NCBI GenBank assembly: GCA_034090805.1
Contig: JAXDRV010000096.1
Span: 1 to 33,987 of the forward strand
Length of the DNA: 33,987 bases
Direction of reading: 5' to 3'
DNA from: Ornithomonoglobus_A sp034090805
GTDB lineage: Bacteria; Bacillota; Clostridia; UBA1381
Both the position numbers and the translations under genes were made by a program. Each line of letters begins with the position of its first letter. Position 1 is the stretch's first letter. The notes under the pieces were generated by a model. It did not search any database and was not told the DNA's origin. It saw only the letters and a list, made by a program, of their open reading frames with translations. Shown here piece after piece: positions 7,872 to 16,073 of this stretch.

Positions 7872-8663
7872 TTATTCTGCCTGTGCTGCCTGTGTTGAAT
7901 CGTACTTTTCGGCAAGAGCCTCTATTTCGCCGTTTGCCTTCATCTCGCCTATAACCTTGTTAATGCTTTCAAGAAGCTCGGTATTGCCCTTATTTACTGC
8001 GATTGCGTATTCCTCGCTCTCGAATACATCGGGATCCTCAACAACCTTTAAGCCGTTCTTTTCAGCAAGAGCCTTACCTGTTGCGCTGTCAAGAACAACT
8101 GCGTCAAGCTTGCCGTTCTTTACGTCCTGCACAACATCTATGCCTCTGTTTGCTCTTACTATGTTCGAATCCTGAATCTGAAGCATATCCGTTACTATAC
8201 CGTCGCCTGTGTATCCGAGAACCACGCCGACCTTTTTGCCGTTCTTTAAGTCCTCAGCCTTTGTTATTGATGTGTCGTCCGGCTTAACTATCATAACCTG
8301 TGTAGCTGTGTAGTAGGGATCCGAAAAATCAACGTTCTGGAGTCTTTCCTCCGTTACCGTCATGCCGGCAACAGCCATATCGATTTTACCGGTCTTAACC
8401 GATGCGATAAGTCCGTCAAACTCCATGTCCTCTATCTTAAGCTCCTGACCTCTGCTCTCGGCAATCTTCTGAGCGATTGCAACGTCAATACCGTCAAATT
8501 CGCCCACAAGTCCCTGTGATGTTGTGTACTCAAACGGCGGGAATGCCGCATTTGTACCCATGATCAGCTCAGGTGACTTCTTCTCTGCGCCGCAGCCCGA
8601 CAGAGCAGCAGCTCCCATTACCGCCGCAGCGGCGATTGCCATAATTTTTGTAAATTTCTTCAT
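7872..8663 (-). CDS. Polar amino-acid ABC transporter substrate-binding lipoprotein
   Basis: This 263-residue family-3 solute-binding protein is anchored to the outer face of the membrane. Its signal peptide ends in lipobox LSGC, lipidated at about Cys24. The mature part shows the family landmarks: NAAFPPFEY near the start, GEFDGIDVAIAQKIA, GLIASVKTGKIDMAVAGMTVTEER and VDFSDPYY (lobe I), then KVGVVLGYTGD and LDAVVLDSATG (lobe II). This pattern is shared by glutamine, arginine and cystine binders, so the substrate is not settled. GGAGGT precedes the ATG. It is last in its operon, after the ATPase, whereas binding proteins often come first. Confidence 0.94.
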   Translation of the reverse strand: MKKFTKIMAIAAAAVMGAAALSGCGAEKKSPELIMGTNAAFPPFEYTTSQGLVGEFDGIDVAIAQKIAESRGQELKIEDMEFDGLIASVKTGKIDMAVAGMTVTEERLQNVDFSDPYYTATQVMIVKPDDTSITKAEDLKNGKKVGVVLGYTGDGIVTDMLQIQDSNIVRANRGIDVVQDVKNGKLDAVVLDSATGKALAEKNGLKVVEDPDVFESEEYAIAVNKGNTELLESINKVIGEMKANGEIEALAEKYDSTQAAQAE

Positions 8664-8706
8664 TTTACATACCTCCGTTAATTTATATTAAATATTCTTT
8701 GAATAT

Positions 8707-9429
8707 TTACAGAATTTTGCTGAGGAACTCCTTCGTCCTCTCGTTTTGTGGATTATTGAAAATCCGCTCCGGCGTATCGTCCTCAAGAACGTATCCGCCG
8801 TCCATAAACATAACTCTCGATGCTGCTTCTCTTGCAAATGCCATCTCATGCGTAACAAGAATCATCGTCATGCCTGCGTCCGCAAGTCCCTTGATAACCG
8901 CCAGCACCTCGCCGACCATCTCCGGGTCAAGCGCAGACGTCGGCTCGTCAAAGAGCATTATCTCCGGCTCCATCGCAAGCGCACGCGCTATCGCTATTCT
9001 CTGCTGCTGACCGCCCGAAAGCTGCGCCGGGTAGCTGTAAGCCTTATCCGCAAGACCCACACGTTCAAGCAGCTCATGAGCCTTCTTTTCAGCGGCGGCT
9101 CTCGGCATCTTTCTTACCTTCATCGGCGCAAGAACAATATTTTCAAGTACGCTTAAGTGCGGAAACAGATTGAACTGCTGAAACACCATTCCCATCTTTT
9201 CACGTACCTTGTTTATGTCTAGGTGCTTGTCGGTTATGCGTTCGCCGTCAATGTATATATCGCCCGCCGTAGGTGTTTCGAGCATATTCAGACAGCGCAG
9301 AAACGTTGATTTTCCGCTTCCCGATGGTCCGATGATAACCACCTTTTCGCCCTTTGATATATGCTTGTCTACGCCCTTTATAACCTCAAGCTCTCCAAAA
9401 TGCTTTTTAAGACCCTTTACCTCAATCAT
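8707..9429 (-). CDS. Polar amino-acid ABC transporter ATP-binding protein (GlnQ/ArtP type)
   Basis: This 240-residue cytoplasmic ATPase powers the importer. Walker A GPSGSGKST is at 34-42, the Q-loop at about 84, the signature LSGGQ at 137-141, Walker B IMLFDEPTSALDPE at 157-170 and the H-loop in VTHEMAFAREAA. Length and motifs are typical of the polar amino-acid class. AAGGGAGA precedes the ATG. The gene lies 21 bases after the permease and 43 bases before the binding protein on the same strand. Confidence 0.96.
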   Translation of the reverse strand: MIEVKGLKKHFGELEVIKGVDKHISKGEKVVIIGPSGSGKSTFLRCLNMLETPTAGDIYIDGERITDKHLDINKVREKMGMVFQQFNLFPHLSVLENIVLAPMKVRKMPRAAAEKKAHELLERVGLADKAYSYPAQLSGGQQQRIAIARALAMEPEIMLFDEPTSALDPEMVGEVLAVIKGLADAGMTMILVTHEMAFAREAASRVMFMDGGYVLEDDTPERIFNNPQNERTKEFLSKIL

Positions 9430-9450
9430 GCTTTTATTCTCCCTTCAAAA

Positions 9451-10140
9451 CTATCTGCGATCGGATTTTCGCATCCGCTCCTCAAGCGCATTGAGCAGCA
9501 TACTCAGGAGCTTAATCACAATGTAGTAAATTACTGCCGCCGAAATCAGCGGAACGGAGAAGTCATAGGTAAGACTCTGTACCTTACGTGCCGCTCCGAC
9601 AAGGTCGATATTCGACACCATGCCTATTACGGCAGTTTCCTTTATCAGGACAATAAACTCATTTGCCAGTGCGGGCAGGATATTTTTCATCGCCTGCGGC
9701 ATGATAATATGCCTCATAGTCTGCGCATGAGTAAGACCAAGCGAACGCCCCGCCTCCGTCTGACCGATATTGACGGACAGTATTCCGCCGCGGACAATCT
9801 CAGCGATATATGCGCCGCTGTTGATACCGAAAGCGATAACTCCGACAATCCATTTTTCAATGTTTATGTTCTGAAATATTATGTAGTATATAATAAGAAG
9901 CTGAACCATTGTCGGCGTACCTCTTATTATATCAACATAAATCCCCGCAATGCTCCTCGGCACACGGAATTTTGACAGCTTTCCGAGCGCCGCAAGCACT
10001 CCGAGCACCAGTCCGAGCATCACCGCAAAAAACGAGATAAGCAGCGTATACCCCAGACCGCTCACAAACCATCTCCACCGCCCGTCAACGATAAAGGTGG
10101 AGTTTAAATTCATTAAAACATCAGAAAACCAACTCTGCAT
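9451..10140 (-). CDS. Polar amino-acid ABC transporter permease (HisM/GlnP type)
   Basis: The 229-residue inner-membrane permease has about five membrane segments. The ATPase-contacting EAA loop is EAGRSLGLTHAQTMRHIIMPQA (about 129-150). The family entry sequence YTLLISFFAVMLGLVLG and the RGTPTMVQL motif are also present. A homodimer would form the channel, since no second permease is encoded. AAGGAAGG precedes the ATG. It lies 22 bases after the symporter-family gene. Confidence 0.95.
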   Translation of the reverse strand: MQSWFSDVLMNLNSTFIVDGRWRWFVSGLGYTLLISFFAVMLGLVLGVLAALGKLSKFRVPRSIAGIYVDIIRGTPTMVQLLIIYYIIFQNINIEKWIVGVIAFGINSGAYIAEIVRGGILSVNIGQTEAGRSLGLTHAQTMRHIIMPQAMKNILPALANEFIVLIKETAVIGMVSNIDLVGAARKVQSLTYDFSVPLISAAVIYYIVIKLLSMLLNALEERMRKSDRR

Positions 10141-10162
10141 CTGTATCCTTCCTTTTTGTATA

Positions 10163-11521
10163 TTATAATGTAATAATTCCGAAAGAATTTAGTATTGATG
10201 ATACGAGTATTGCACATATAAGAACGGGCGCAACGTATTTTATCATCACCTTAAACAGTCTGCGTCTGCCAAAGCTTCCCGTAACAAGAACCTCGTCCTC
10301 TACAGCCTTTGTTCCTATTCCGAATGTTACAAACAGGCAGATAAGCAGTGCGCAGATGGGCATCAGCACGGAATTTGTTATAAAGTCCATGAAGTCAAGT
10401 ATATCGAACTTGAATATGTGCACCCATGACAGCACATTATATCCGAGCGACGGCAGCAGGCTTATCATAAACGAGCCTATACCGACTATCAGCACCGCCT
10501 TTATACGTCCTATTCCGAAATGGTCGCATATGCAGGCAACTATCGTTTCCATCAGCGACATTGCAGACGTCAGCGCAGCCGCAAACACCAGGAAGAAGAA
10601 CAGTGCGCCTATCACATTCGACAGTGACATACCCGCAAAAACCTTGGGCAGCGTTACGAACATAAGACCGGGGCCTTGGTTAAGCGCCGACTTATCGCCG
10701 CCTGAGAACGAGAACACCGCCGGGATTATCATAAGACCCGCAATAACCGCAATCAGCGTATCGAACAGCTCTATCCTTGCGACGTTTTTATCAAGTGCGC
10801 TGTCCTTGGGCAAATACGAGCCGTAGGCTATCATGATACCCATTGCAAGTGACAGCGAATAGAACATCTGTCCCATAGCCGCAAGCACTCCGCTTACGCT
10901 GAAATCCTTGAAATTAGGAATAAAGAAATACTTCACTCCCTCAATCGCTCCGGGCAGCGTCAGAGCATACCCCGAAACAATCAGCGCAAGTATAACCAAA
11001 AGCGGCATCAAAATCGTACTTGTTTTTTCAACGCCCTTCTGCACGCCTCTTAAAAGCACAAGCACAATAAGTCCCGTAAATATTCCCTGGCAGAGAATAA
11101 GCGTACCCGGTGACGCAAGCATATCCGTAAAATAACTGCTCTCCGCAGCAGCCGCTGCATTGCCCGTGCAGTATGCAGCGAAGTATTTTATTATCCAGCC
11201 GCCTATTACATTATAATACGGCGTGATTATACACGGTATCGCAGTTGCGATAATTCCGAGGAAGCTCCATTTTTTGTTAAGCGTACCGAATGCGTCAAGC
11301 GAGCTTTTGCCGCTGCGTCTGCCTATGGCATTTTCCGCAATCATAAGCGAATAGCCGAACGTGAATACAAGCAGCACATAAATCAGCAGAAAAATTCCGC
11401 CGCCGTATTTTGCCGCAAGATACGGAAACCTCCAAATGTTTCCCAAACCAACTGCCGAGCCTGCCGCTGCAAGCACAAATCCGAGTCCCCCCGAAAACGT
11501 ATGTCTTTTTTTGTTTTCCAT
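10163..11521 (-). CDS. Sodium-dependent transporter of the neurotransmitter:sodium symporter (SNF/LeuT) family
   Basis: The 452-residue membrane protein begins with the family hallmark GFVLAAAGSAVGLGNIWRFPY (about 14-34), which in LeuT and MhsT forms the unwound TM1 that binds sodium and amino acid. NQGPGLMFVTLP and a further ten or so hydrophobic segments follow, as expected for bacterial members with 11-12 helices. It probably co-transports an amino acid with sodium; the substrate is unknown. AAAGGTT precedes the ATG. It is the first gene of the operon, directly downstream of a consensus promoter, and is followed at short spacing by a complete amino-acid ABC importer. Confidence 0.95.
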   Translation of the reverse strand: MENKKRHTFSGGLGFVLAAAGSAVGLGNIWRFPYLAAKYGGGIFLLIYVLLVFTFGYSLMIAENAIGRRSGKSSLDAFGTLNKKWSFLGIIATAIPCIITPYYNVIGGWIIKYFAAYCTGNAAAAAESSYFTDMLASPGTLILCQGIFTGLIVLVLLRGVQKGVEKTSTILMPLLVILALIVSGYALTLPGAIEGVKYFFIPNFKDFSVSGVLAAMGQMFYSLSLAMGIMIAYGSYLPKDSALDKNVARIELFDTLIAVIAGLMIIPAVFSFSGGDKSALNQGPGLMFVTLPKVFAGMSLSNVIGALFFFLVFAAALTSAMSLMETIVACICDHFGIGRIKAVLIVGIGSFMISLLPSLGYNVLSWVHIFKFDILDFMDFITNSVLMPICALLICLFVTFGIGTKAVEDEVLVTGSFGRRRLFKVMIKYVAPVLICAILVSSILNSFGIITL

Positions 11522-11610
11522 AATTATAACCTTTCTTTTGATAAATATTTTTGAACCTTTGCGGAAAATTATCCGCCGCCGTCCTGAGCGTTTATATTAA
11601 TACATCTTCT

Positions 11611-11639
11611 ATTATATATAAAAAAGAGCAAAATGTCAA
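11611..11639 (-). promoter_or_regulatory. Perfect-consensus SigA promoter of the transport operon
   Basis: On the minus strand this is TTGACA (11639-11634), exactly 17 bases, then TATAAT (11616-11611). Both hexamers and the spacer match consensus. The leader to the symporter ATG is about 85 bases. Confidence 0.9.
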
Positions 11640-11690
11640 AGGTTTTTCATGTTTTTATATTACAATTATAATACATTTTCGTTATAATCA

Positions 11691-11719
11691 TGTACATTTC
11701 GGGAAAATTAGCTTATAAT
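11691..11719 (+). promoter_or_regulatory. Probable promoter of the polysaccharide cluster
   Basis: TGTACA (11691-11696), a 17-base spacer and TATAAT (11714-11719). The -10 is perfect; the -35 matches four of six. Two further TATAAT hexamers at 11667-11672 and 11683-11688 may be alternative starts. Confidence 0.5.
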
Positions 11720-11758
11720 GTATGGTGTATAGCTATGTAGTTAAGGAGGTAAGTCAAC

Positions 11759-13990
11759 TTGAAACAGGGAGCTAACATTATGCTGGCGCTTATGCAGCTC
11801 AACATCGGCGGAGCGGAAACGCACGTTGTGGAGCTTGCAAAGGAGCTTAAGCGCAGAGGCTTTAACATTATCGTCACCTCAAACGGAGGCGTATATGTAA
11901 AGGAGCTTGAGGAGGCGGGAATAAAGCATTATTCCGTACCGCTCCAAAACAAAAACCCCCTAAACATGATTCGTGCCTCAAGGCGTTTGGCAGACATAAT
12001 CAAAAAGGAAAAAATTGATCTTGTACACTCACACGCACGTATACCGTCGTTTATACTCGGAAAGCTGCACAAGCGTATGCACTTTCCGTTCGTCACAACG
12101 GCGCACTGGGTATTCACAACGAAATACGGCTTGAAGTACATTACCGACTGGGGAGAAAAGGTGGTTGCCGTTTCCGAGGATATAAAAACATATCTGATGG
12201 ACAACTACAAAATCCCTGAGGGAGATATACGTGTTACGATAAACGGTATAGATACCGAAAAATTCTCACCCTACACCGACTGCTCCGACATAAGGGAGGA
12301 GCTTGGGATAAGACCCGACGAAACAGTCATAGTTTACGTGAGCCGCCTTGACGAATCGAGGAGTCTTGCGGCAAAGCAGTATATCCGAATTATCCCGGAG
12401 CTTGCCAAAACCGTTGACAAGCTTAGGCTTGTTGTCGTAGGTGCGGGAGATGATTTTGAAAACGTAAAGGCGGAGGCGGATAAGGCAAACGCCGCTCTCG
12501 GAAGAGAATGTGTGATTTTAACGGGAGCGAGAACAGATATAAACAAGCTTGTTGCGCTGTCGGAGCTGTTTGTCGGAGTGAGCCGTGCGGCTCTTGAGGC
12601 AATGGCTGCGTCAAAGCCGGTTATAATCGCCGGGAACGAGGGTTATATCGGTCTGTTTGACGAAAGCAAGCTTAAGGTCGGCATAGATACCAACTTCTGC
12701 TGCCGCGGCTGCGTAATTCCGTCATCGGAGCTTTTGCTCAAGGATACGCTGAAATATTTCTCCATGCCGCCCGAAAAGAGGGCGCAGCTCGGAGAATACG
12801 GCAGAGAGCTTATCAAAAAGAACTACAGCGTGGCAAAAATGGCGGACGACAGCCTAAAGGTCTATGACTGGGCGCTTTCAAAGCAGTCGGAAATACTGAT
12901 TTCGGGATATTACGGCTTTAAAAACAGCGGCGATGACGCACTGCTTAAGTCCATCGTAGATGATTTGAAAAAGTATAAGGAAAGTCCAAATATCGTGGTT
13001 CTGAGCGCAAACCCAAAGGAAACAACAAAAACCTATCGTGTAAAATCGATAAACAGATTTTCCGTTCCGGGAATATACCGCCATATGAAGCGTGCGGATA
13101 TGCTCATCTCCGGCGGCGGAACGCTTATCCAGGACAGGACAAGCACAAAGTCGCTGTGGTATTATCTTACAATAATCAAAACAGCCAAGGATATGGGGCT
13201 TAAGGTAATGCTTTATTCAAACGGAATAGGACCGCTTATCCGTGAGAAAAATATACAATATACGAAAAAGATACTTGACAGAACGGATCTTATCACACTG
13301 CGTGATAAGGAATCCCTTGAAACTCTCAGAGAAATAGGCGTATCAAAGCCAAAAATTCTGCTCACCGCAGACCCGGCGCTTACGCTTAAAATCCCGGAAA
13401 AATCCCTCGGCAGACGCATACTGCACGAGGCTAAGGTTCCCGACAGGCGGCTTTTGGGAATTTCGGTGCGGAAATGGCACGGATTAAACGATGATTTTGA
13501 GGATATTATCGCACGTGTATGCGACAGAGCCGCCTCGGAATACGGCTTATACCCCGTATTTTTGCCGATGCAGGCGTCGAAGGATCTGTCAATATCAAAA
13601 AATATTATGTCAAAAATGAAAGAAAAATCCTCGATTATCGAAAATCATCAGTCCGTGGACGATATGCTCTCGGTCGTTGGGTGCATGGATTTCTGCATAG
13701 GAATGAGGCTGCATATGCTCATGTATGCGGCGATAAACAGCGTTCCGCTGATAGGACTTAGCTATGACCCGAAAATCCAAAGCTTTATGACAAACACGGA
13801 GCAGACCTCCTGTATAAACGTTGAGGAGCTTACCGAGGAGAAGCTTTTCGGAATGCTTGAGGAAACGATACGTGATTACGTGATGATCAAGGACAAGCTG
13901 AAAAAAAGCTATGCGGCACTCAGCGAAAAGGCGCAGCTAAACGGCAGGCTTGCGGCGGAGCTTTACGAAAAAGGGAGTGTTGACCTGTGA
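11759..13990 (+). CDS. csaB: Glycosyltransferase fused to polysaccharide pyruvyl transferase CsaB
   Basis: The TTG start is nine bases after AAGGAGG; the next ATG is too far from that site. Of 743 residues, 1-375 are a GT4-type glycosyltransferase (LNIGGAETHVVELAKEL at the start, VSRLDESRS in the second lobe, VSRAALEAMAASKPVI at about 274-290 as the donor-site E-X7-E region). Residues 377-743 are a CsaB domain, with GYYGFKNSGDDALL, ISGGGTLIQD (about 450-459), LYSNGIGPL, and CIGMRLHMLMYAAIN followed by LIGLSYDPK. CsaB transfers pyruvate from phosphoenolpyruvate to the secondary wall polymer so that SLH proteins can dock. The fusion suggests that sugar addition and pyruvylation are done by one polypeptide. 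The stop overlaps the murJ-like start by four bases. Confidence 0.93.
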   Translation: MKQGANIMLALMQLNIGGAETHVVELAKELKRRGFNIIVTSNGGVYVKELEEAGIKHYSVPLQNKNPLNMIRASRRLADIIKKEKIDLVHSHARIPSFILGKLHKRMHFPFVTTAHWVFTTKYGLKYITDWGEKVVAVSEDIKTYLMDNYKIPEGDIRVTINGIDTEKFSPYTDCSDIREELGIRPDETVIVYVSRLDESRSLAAKQYIRIIPELAKTVDKLRLVVVGAGDDFENVKAEADKANAALGRECVILTGARTDINKLVALSELFVGVSRAALEAMAASKPVIIAGNEGYIGLFDESKLKVGIDTNFCCRGCVIPSSELLLKDTLKYFSMPPEKRAQLGEYGRELIKKNYSVAKMADDSLKVYDWALSKQSEILISGYYGFKNSGDDALLKSIVDDLKKYKESPNIVVLSANPKETTKTYRVKSINRFSVPGIYRHMKRADMLISGGGTLIQDRTSTKSLWYYLTIIKTAKDMGLKVMLYSNGIGPLIREKNIQYTKKILDRTDLITLRDKESLETLREIGVSKPKILLTADPALTLKIPEKSLGRRILHEAKVPDRRLLGISVRKWHGLNDDFEDIIARVCDRAASEYGLYPVFLPMQASKDLSISKNIMSKMKEKSSIIENHQSVDDMLSVVGCMDFCIGMRLHMLMYAAINSVPLIGLSYDPKIQSFMTNTEQTSCINVEELTEEKLFGMLEETIRDYVMIKDKLKKSYAALSEKAQLNGRLAAELYEKGSVDL

Positions 13991-15516
13991 ACAAAGAAAA
14001 CAAGCTGTTAAAGACAGCGGTATTCATGGCGGGCGCAACGTTCCTCGCAAAGCTGCTTGCGCTTGTAAGAGATTCGCTTATTGCGTCATTTTTCGGAACG
14101 GGCATGGAGGCGGACGCATTCATGTCGGCGTCAAAGGCTCCGACAACGCTTTTTGACGTTGTGATAGGCGGCGTAATCTCGGCAACGTTCATACCGGTGT
14201 TCAGCAGCATAATGAGCAAGCAGAGCAAAAAAGAGGCGATGGAATTTGCGAACAAATTCGTCACCATGGTATTCCTCGCAACGCTTGCAATATCGGTATT
14301 CGGCATGGTATTTGCCGATCAGATAGCCTCGTTTGTCGCTCCGAATTACACCGGCGACAAGCACGCACTGACGGCGCAGCTTACATTTATAATGTTCCCG
14401 ATGATAATCTTCACCGGCTTTGCATTTTCATATGTAGGATTTTTGCAGTCGATGGGCGAATACAATATCCCGGCGATAATAAGCCTTGTGTCGAATGCGG
14501 CGCTTATAGCGTACTTTGTATTTTTCGGCAAAAAATACGGAGTGACGGGTCTTGCCGTAACAATGGTAATAGCATGGAGCTTGCAGGTACTTGTGCAGGT
14601 TCCGTCGCTTGTGAAATTCAAATACAAATTCCGGCTTGACTTCCGGCTTAAGGACAAAAATATCCTAAGTGCCTTAAAGCTTGCCGGACCGATGCTGATA
14701 AGCACATGGGTTCAGCCGCTTTACAGTGTGGTAAACGCAAGGCTTGCCTCCGGGATAGACGGCGCATATTCCTCTCTCGAATATGCCAACAGGCTCTATA
14801 TAGTGGTTACGGGAGTTTTCTCGTTTGTTGTTACAAACCTGATATTCCCCAAGCTTTCCAAGGCAAATGCCTCCGACAACACAGACGAGGCACGGCAGCT
14901 TATATCGGTTTCGCTCAAGGCGATAATGCTTGTCATACTGCCTCTTACGGCAGGAATGATGCTGCTCTCAAACCCGATTGTCAACATCATATACCGCAGA
15001 GGTGCAGTAACCTACGAGGGTGCTCAGACGATAGCCGGAGCTCTCTCCTGCTACAGCATAGGCATGGTCGGGCTTGCGATGAACGAGGTTTTGTCAAAGT
15101 ATTTCTTCTCGATGAAGGACAGCAAAACCCCCATGCGCAACTCGATACTCAGCATGGTGTTCAATATAATAGCCGCATACGTGCTGTTCGGACTGCTAAA
15201 GACCTACGGTCTTGCCCTTGCGGCGGCGGGCGGCAGCATATTCAACGCACTTCTTAACGGAATATGTATGGTAAAGCGCCGCCCCGGAATCATAAGCCGC
15301 TCGGACGGAGTGATATTTATAAAAGCGCTTATAGGCTCGGTTATCATGGCGGCGGCTGTATTTGCGGTTTACCGCTTTATGTACGACCCCAACGGCGGAT
15401 TTGCATGGCAGATTACCGTATGCGCAGTATGCGCCGCAGCGGGAGTAATCGTATACGGATTATGCATATGGCTGATGAAAATCGACGAGGTTCGCTCACT
15501 TGTGAAAAGAAATTAG
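13987..15516 (+). CDS. murJ: MurJ/MviN-family lipid-linked oligosaccharide flippase
   Basis: The 509-residue integral membrane protein has about 14 membrane segments. The MurJ signature near the N-terminus is clear: ALVRDSLIASFFGTGMEADAF (about 26-46), then FDVVIGGVISATFIPVFSS. MurJ moves lipid II across the membrane; because this copy sits in a polysaccharide cluster, it may instead flip the repeat unit of the secondary wall polymer (inference). The GTG start shares GTGA with the preceding stop. A small GC-rich hairpin covers its own stop codon. Confidence 0.9.
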   Translation: MNKENKLLKTAVFMAGATFLAKLLALVRDSLIASFFGTGMEADAFMSASKAPTTLFDVVIGGVISATFIPVFSSIMSKQSKKEAMEFANKFVTMVFLATLAISVFGMVFADQIASFVAPNYTGDKHALTAQLTFIMFPMIIFTGFAFSYVGFLQSMGEYNIPAIISLVSNAALIAYFVFFGKKYGVTGLAVTMVIAWSLQVLVQVPSLVKFKYKFRLDFRLKDKNILSALKLAGPMLISTWVQPLYSVVNARLASGIDGAYSSLEYANRLYIVVTGVFSFVVTNLIFPKLSKANASDNTDEARQLISVSLKAIMLVILPLTAGMMLLSNPIVNIIYRRGAVTYEGAQTIAGALSCYSIGMVGLAMNEVLSKYFFSMKDSKTPMRNSILSMVFNIIAAYVLFGLLKTYGLALAAAGGSIFNALLNGICMVKRRPGIISRSDGVIFIKALIGSVIMAAAVFAVYRFMYDPNGGFAWQITVCAVCAAAGVIVYGLCIWLMKIDEVRSLVKRN

Positions 15517-15535
15517 GGGGACTCGCCGTCCCCCT
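15515..15535 (+). other. Hairpin at the murJ stop codon
   Basis: AGGGGGAC-TCGCC-GTCCCCCT is a perfect 8-base stem overlapping the TAG stop. No T-tract follows, so it is not a clear intrinsic terminator; it could slow RNA 3' decay. Confidence 0.5.
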
Positions 15536-15541
15536 ATGACC

Positions 15542-15891
15542 CCCTGCTGCGGCTGACAACAGAGTTGCTTGAAATTTTGGTTCGTGCGGAATTTGAGATG
15601 TTTATACTTAAGCTTCGGCTCAGACATCCCTCACTGTGTTCGGGAACTCGCCTTCGTTTAATCATAAACATATCAAATCCCGGTAAATGTTACGAAACTT
15701 TGGAGTGTTTATGATTGAGTTTCGTGCAAGGGTGTGTAGGGGGCGGTGTCCCTGCTGCGGCTGACAACAGAGTTGCTTGAAATTTTGGTTCGTGCGGGAT
15801 TTGATATGTTTATGATTAAACTTCGGCTCAGACATCCCTCACTGCGTTCGGGAACTCGCCTTTGTTTAATCATAAACATATCAAATCCCGG
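15542..15891. repeat. Direct duplication (142 bp, period 208) carrying type B palindromes
   Basis: Copy 1 (15542-15683) and copy 2 (15750-15891) start with CCCTGCTGCGGCTGACAACA, end with ATATCAAATCCCGG and differ at only a few positions. Copy 2 contains a perfect 26-base stem (15796-15821 with 15864-15889) around a 42-base loop; in copy 1 (15588-15613 with 15656-15681) the left arm has drifted. The 66 bases between the copies include a half element (GTTTATGATTGAGTTTC) and the module GTAGGGGGCGGTGTCCCTGC (15736-15755). No gene is seen in 15517-16073. Confidence 0.85.
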
Positions 15892-15913
15892 GGAAAATTG
15901 CAGAAATCTTGGA

Positions 15914-16007
15914 GGGATTTGTGAGTGTTTTTGAGTTCAAACGGACGAGTTCCGAGCAACGTATCGGGTGTTTGAGTCCGTAGAACACAAAAACACTCAC
16001 AAATCCC
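15914..16007. repeat. Type A palindromic repeat upstream of the O-antigen-ligase-like gene
   Basis: GGGATTTGTGAGTGTTTTTG (15914-15933) pairs perfectly with 15988-16007. Inner arms GTTC/GAAC and CGGAC/GTCCG extend the stem. The loop holds GAGTTCCGAGCAACGTATCG. The same element, with the same right flank CATGCGAAAACCTT, occurs at 24705-24797 and, in reverse orientation, at 2297-2383. Confidence 0.85.
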
Positions 16008-16073
16008 ATGCGAAAACCTTGGATTTGCGTAACCACCAATTACAAAAAACAACAAAAAGAAAGGAAAGATTAA

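Noticed and set aside
15542..16028. CRISPR array
   Set aside because: The repeats are long, few, palindromic over their whole length and unevenly spaced; there are no regular spacers and no cas genes.
15746..16055. Short open frames on both strands between murJ and the O-antigen-ligase-like gene
   Set aside because: They are translations of the palindromic repeats; none has a ribosome site or a plausible protein composition.
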